This document shows positions 62,601-64,000 of a stretch of DNA of 64,000 bases, piece after piece. Each line of letters begins with the position of its first letter. Position 1 is the first letter of the stretch. Origin of the DNA: Oasisia sp. SBJ-2009. Its lineage: Eukaryota; Annelida; Polychaeta; Sabellida; Siboglinidae. The stretch covers positions 25,226,155 to 25,290,154 of the forward strand of contig OZ024857.1 of assembly GCA_964017155.1 (NCBI GenBank). The letters are read 5' to 3'. Under the pieces are notes generated by a model. The model did no database searches and had not been told where the DNA came from. It worked only from the letters and a program-made list of their open reading frames with translations. Both the position numbers and the translations under genes were made by a program.

Positions 62601-64000
62601 CACTCTACACAGACACAAGGCATCACCAACAACAGTGAACACACTACACAGACACAGGACATCACCAACAACAGTGAACACACTGCATACAGACTCAGGG
62701 CATCACCAACAACAGTGAACACACTACACACAAACACAGGACATCACCAACAACAGTGAACACACTACACACAAACACAGGACATCACCAACAACAGTGA
62801 ACACACTCTACACAGACACAGGGCATCACAAACCACAGTAAACACACTACACACAAATACAGGGCATCACAAACCACAATGAACACACTCTACACAGACA
62901 CAGGGCATCACCAACAACAGTGAACACACTCTACACAAACACAGGGCATCACAAACCACAATGAACACACTCTACACAGACACAGGGTATCACCAACAAC
63001 AGTGAACACACTACACAGACACAGGGCATCATCAACAACAGTGAACACACTCTACACAGACACAGGGCATCACAAACAACAGTGAACACACTCTTCACAG
63101 ACACAGGGCATCACCAACAACAGTGAACACACTCTACACAGACACAGGGCATCACCAACAACAGTGAACACACTCTACACAGACACAGGGCATCACCAAC
63201 AACAGTGAACACACTACACACAGACACAGGGCATCACCAACAACAGTGAACACACTCTACACAAACACAGGGCATCACCATCAACAGTGAACACACTCCA
63301 CACAAACACAGGGCATCACCAACAACAGTGAACACACTTCACAGACACAAGACGCCAGCAAACAGTGAACACACTCTAGACAGACAAAAGGAATTATCAG
63401 CTATAGTCAAGCCTTGTTTCACACAGTGAACACACTCCACTCAGACACAGGGTATCGGGCAACCACAGTGAACACACTACACAGACACAAGGCGTCAACA
63501 ACAACAGTGAACACACTCCATGCAGACACAGGACATCACAAACCACAGTGAACACACTACACAGACACAAGGCGTCAACAACCACAGTGAACACACTCCA
63601 TGCAGACACAGGACATCACAAACCACAGTGAACACACTACACAGACACAAGGTATCAGCAACCACAGTGAACACACTCCATGCAGACACAGGGCATCACA
63701 AACCACAGTGAACACACTACACAGACACAAGGCGTCAACAACCACAGTGAACACACTCCATGCAGACACAGGACATCACAAACCACAGTGAACACACTCT
63801 ACACAGACACAAGGCATCACCAACAACAGTGAACACACTACACAGACACAGGACATCACCAACAACAGTGAACACACTGCATACAGACTCAGGGCATCAC
63901 CAACAACAGTGAACACACTACACACAAACACAAGACATCACCAACAACAGTGAACACACTACACACAAACACAGGACATCACCAACAACAGTGAACACAC
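50615..64000. repeat. Satellite array 5 (longest, open at window end)
   Basis: At least 13.4 kb. Markers at 51,533, 52,768, 54,165, 55,279, 56,428, 57,583, 59,144, 59,731, 60,886, 62,283 and 63,397. The spacings 1,397 then 1,114 occur twice, 8,118 bases apart, together with private variants, showing a large duplication inside the array. Unit lengths differ by about 41 or 80 bases in several cases, equal to one monomer or one dimer. Confidence 0.95.

Larger units (their letters stand above)
26751..64000. repeat. Nested macrosatellite: five tandem macro-units, last one running off the window
   Basis: Macro-units start at 26,751, 34,521, 39,320, 42,265 and 49,375, judged by the identical word TTTTGTTTTTTGCGAATGC, giving lengths 7,770, 4,799, 2,945, 7,110 and at least 14,626. 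Each unit is a 1,240-bp left spacer, a 39-41 bp satellite array of variable length, and a 258-bp right spacer. Length differences between units lie in the arrays; the spacers are almost identical. All units are in the same orientation. The first unit's left edge joins unique DNA, while every later left edge joins the right spacer of the previous unit, which defines one tandem-duplication breakpoint used repeatedly. Confidence 0.93.

Noticed and set aside
28369..63791. Dozens of 63-98 codon ORFs on both strands of the satellite (His/Thr-rich on +, Cys/Val-rich on -)
   Set aside because: The 80-bp dimer and 41-bp monomer are not multiples of three, so each frame closes after about three dimers. 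The ORFs follow repeat register, have no consistent start context and overlap on both strands.
27991..64000. CRISPR-like array of regular ~40-bp repeats
   Set aside because: There are no unique spacers between conserved repeats; the entire unit is repetitive, and the context is eukaryotic with introns.

Overview
The window is eukaryotic DNA, AT-rich, with canonical GT-AG introns, abundant microsatellites and DNA-transposon relics. The best guess is a lophotrochozoan, probably a mollusc. This rests on the style of an intronless class A GPCR, a paraoxonase-family gene and the ends of the small transposons. It is an inference, not a species call.

Left part (1-19,000). A complete nine-exon paraoxonase (PON) family gene on the + strand (6,938-14,758) can be rebuilt by hand. 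Exon phases close exactly to 350 codons and follow the human PON exon plan. It keeps the propeller framework and both conserved cysteines but has lost most PON catalytic and calcium-binding residues, so it is probably a pseudoenzyme or has another activity. The last two exons of a second copy lie at the left edge (353-1,039). Both sit in a segmental duplication (1-3,150 and 13,414-17,125). The left copy has lost a splice acceptor AG; the complete copy has a remodelled C-terminus caused by a deletion. An intronless orphan GPCR lies between them (3,715-4,788). Intron 4 of the PON gene holds a degenerate mobile-element-type ORF and a relic duplicate of exon 4.

Middle part (19,000-26,750). A plausible first coding exon (19,027-19,099, phase 1 out) starts a + strand transcription unit I cannot name. 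The region holds a TTAA-flanked long-terminal-inverted-repeat element (21,946-22,497), a larger element with CAGG/CCTG ends and a 5-bp target duplication (23,682-25,445), and possible piggyBac-like ends (26,391-27,441). Much of the rest shows no recognisable gene.

Right part (26,751-64,000). This is a nested, recently amplified tandem repeat that runs off the window. The levels are: 39-41 bp A/C-rich monomers; 80-bp dimers; ~1.1-1.4 kb higher-order units, each marked by a captured scrap of the array's right flank; and macro-units of 7,770, 4,799, 2,945, 7,110 and at least 14,626 bp. Each complete macro-unit carries the same 1,240-bp left spacer and 258-bp right spacer. The right spacer contains a 99-bp exon-like segment with good splice sites, phase 1 in and phase 1 out, so four identical frame-preserving exon copies lie in the window. 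I regard this exon-bearing macrosatellite as the most interesting structure here. Short ORFs in the array are artefacts of a period that is not a multiple of three.
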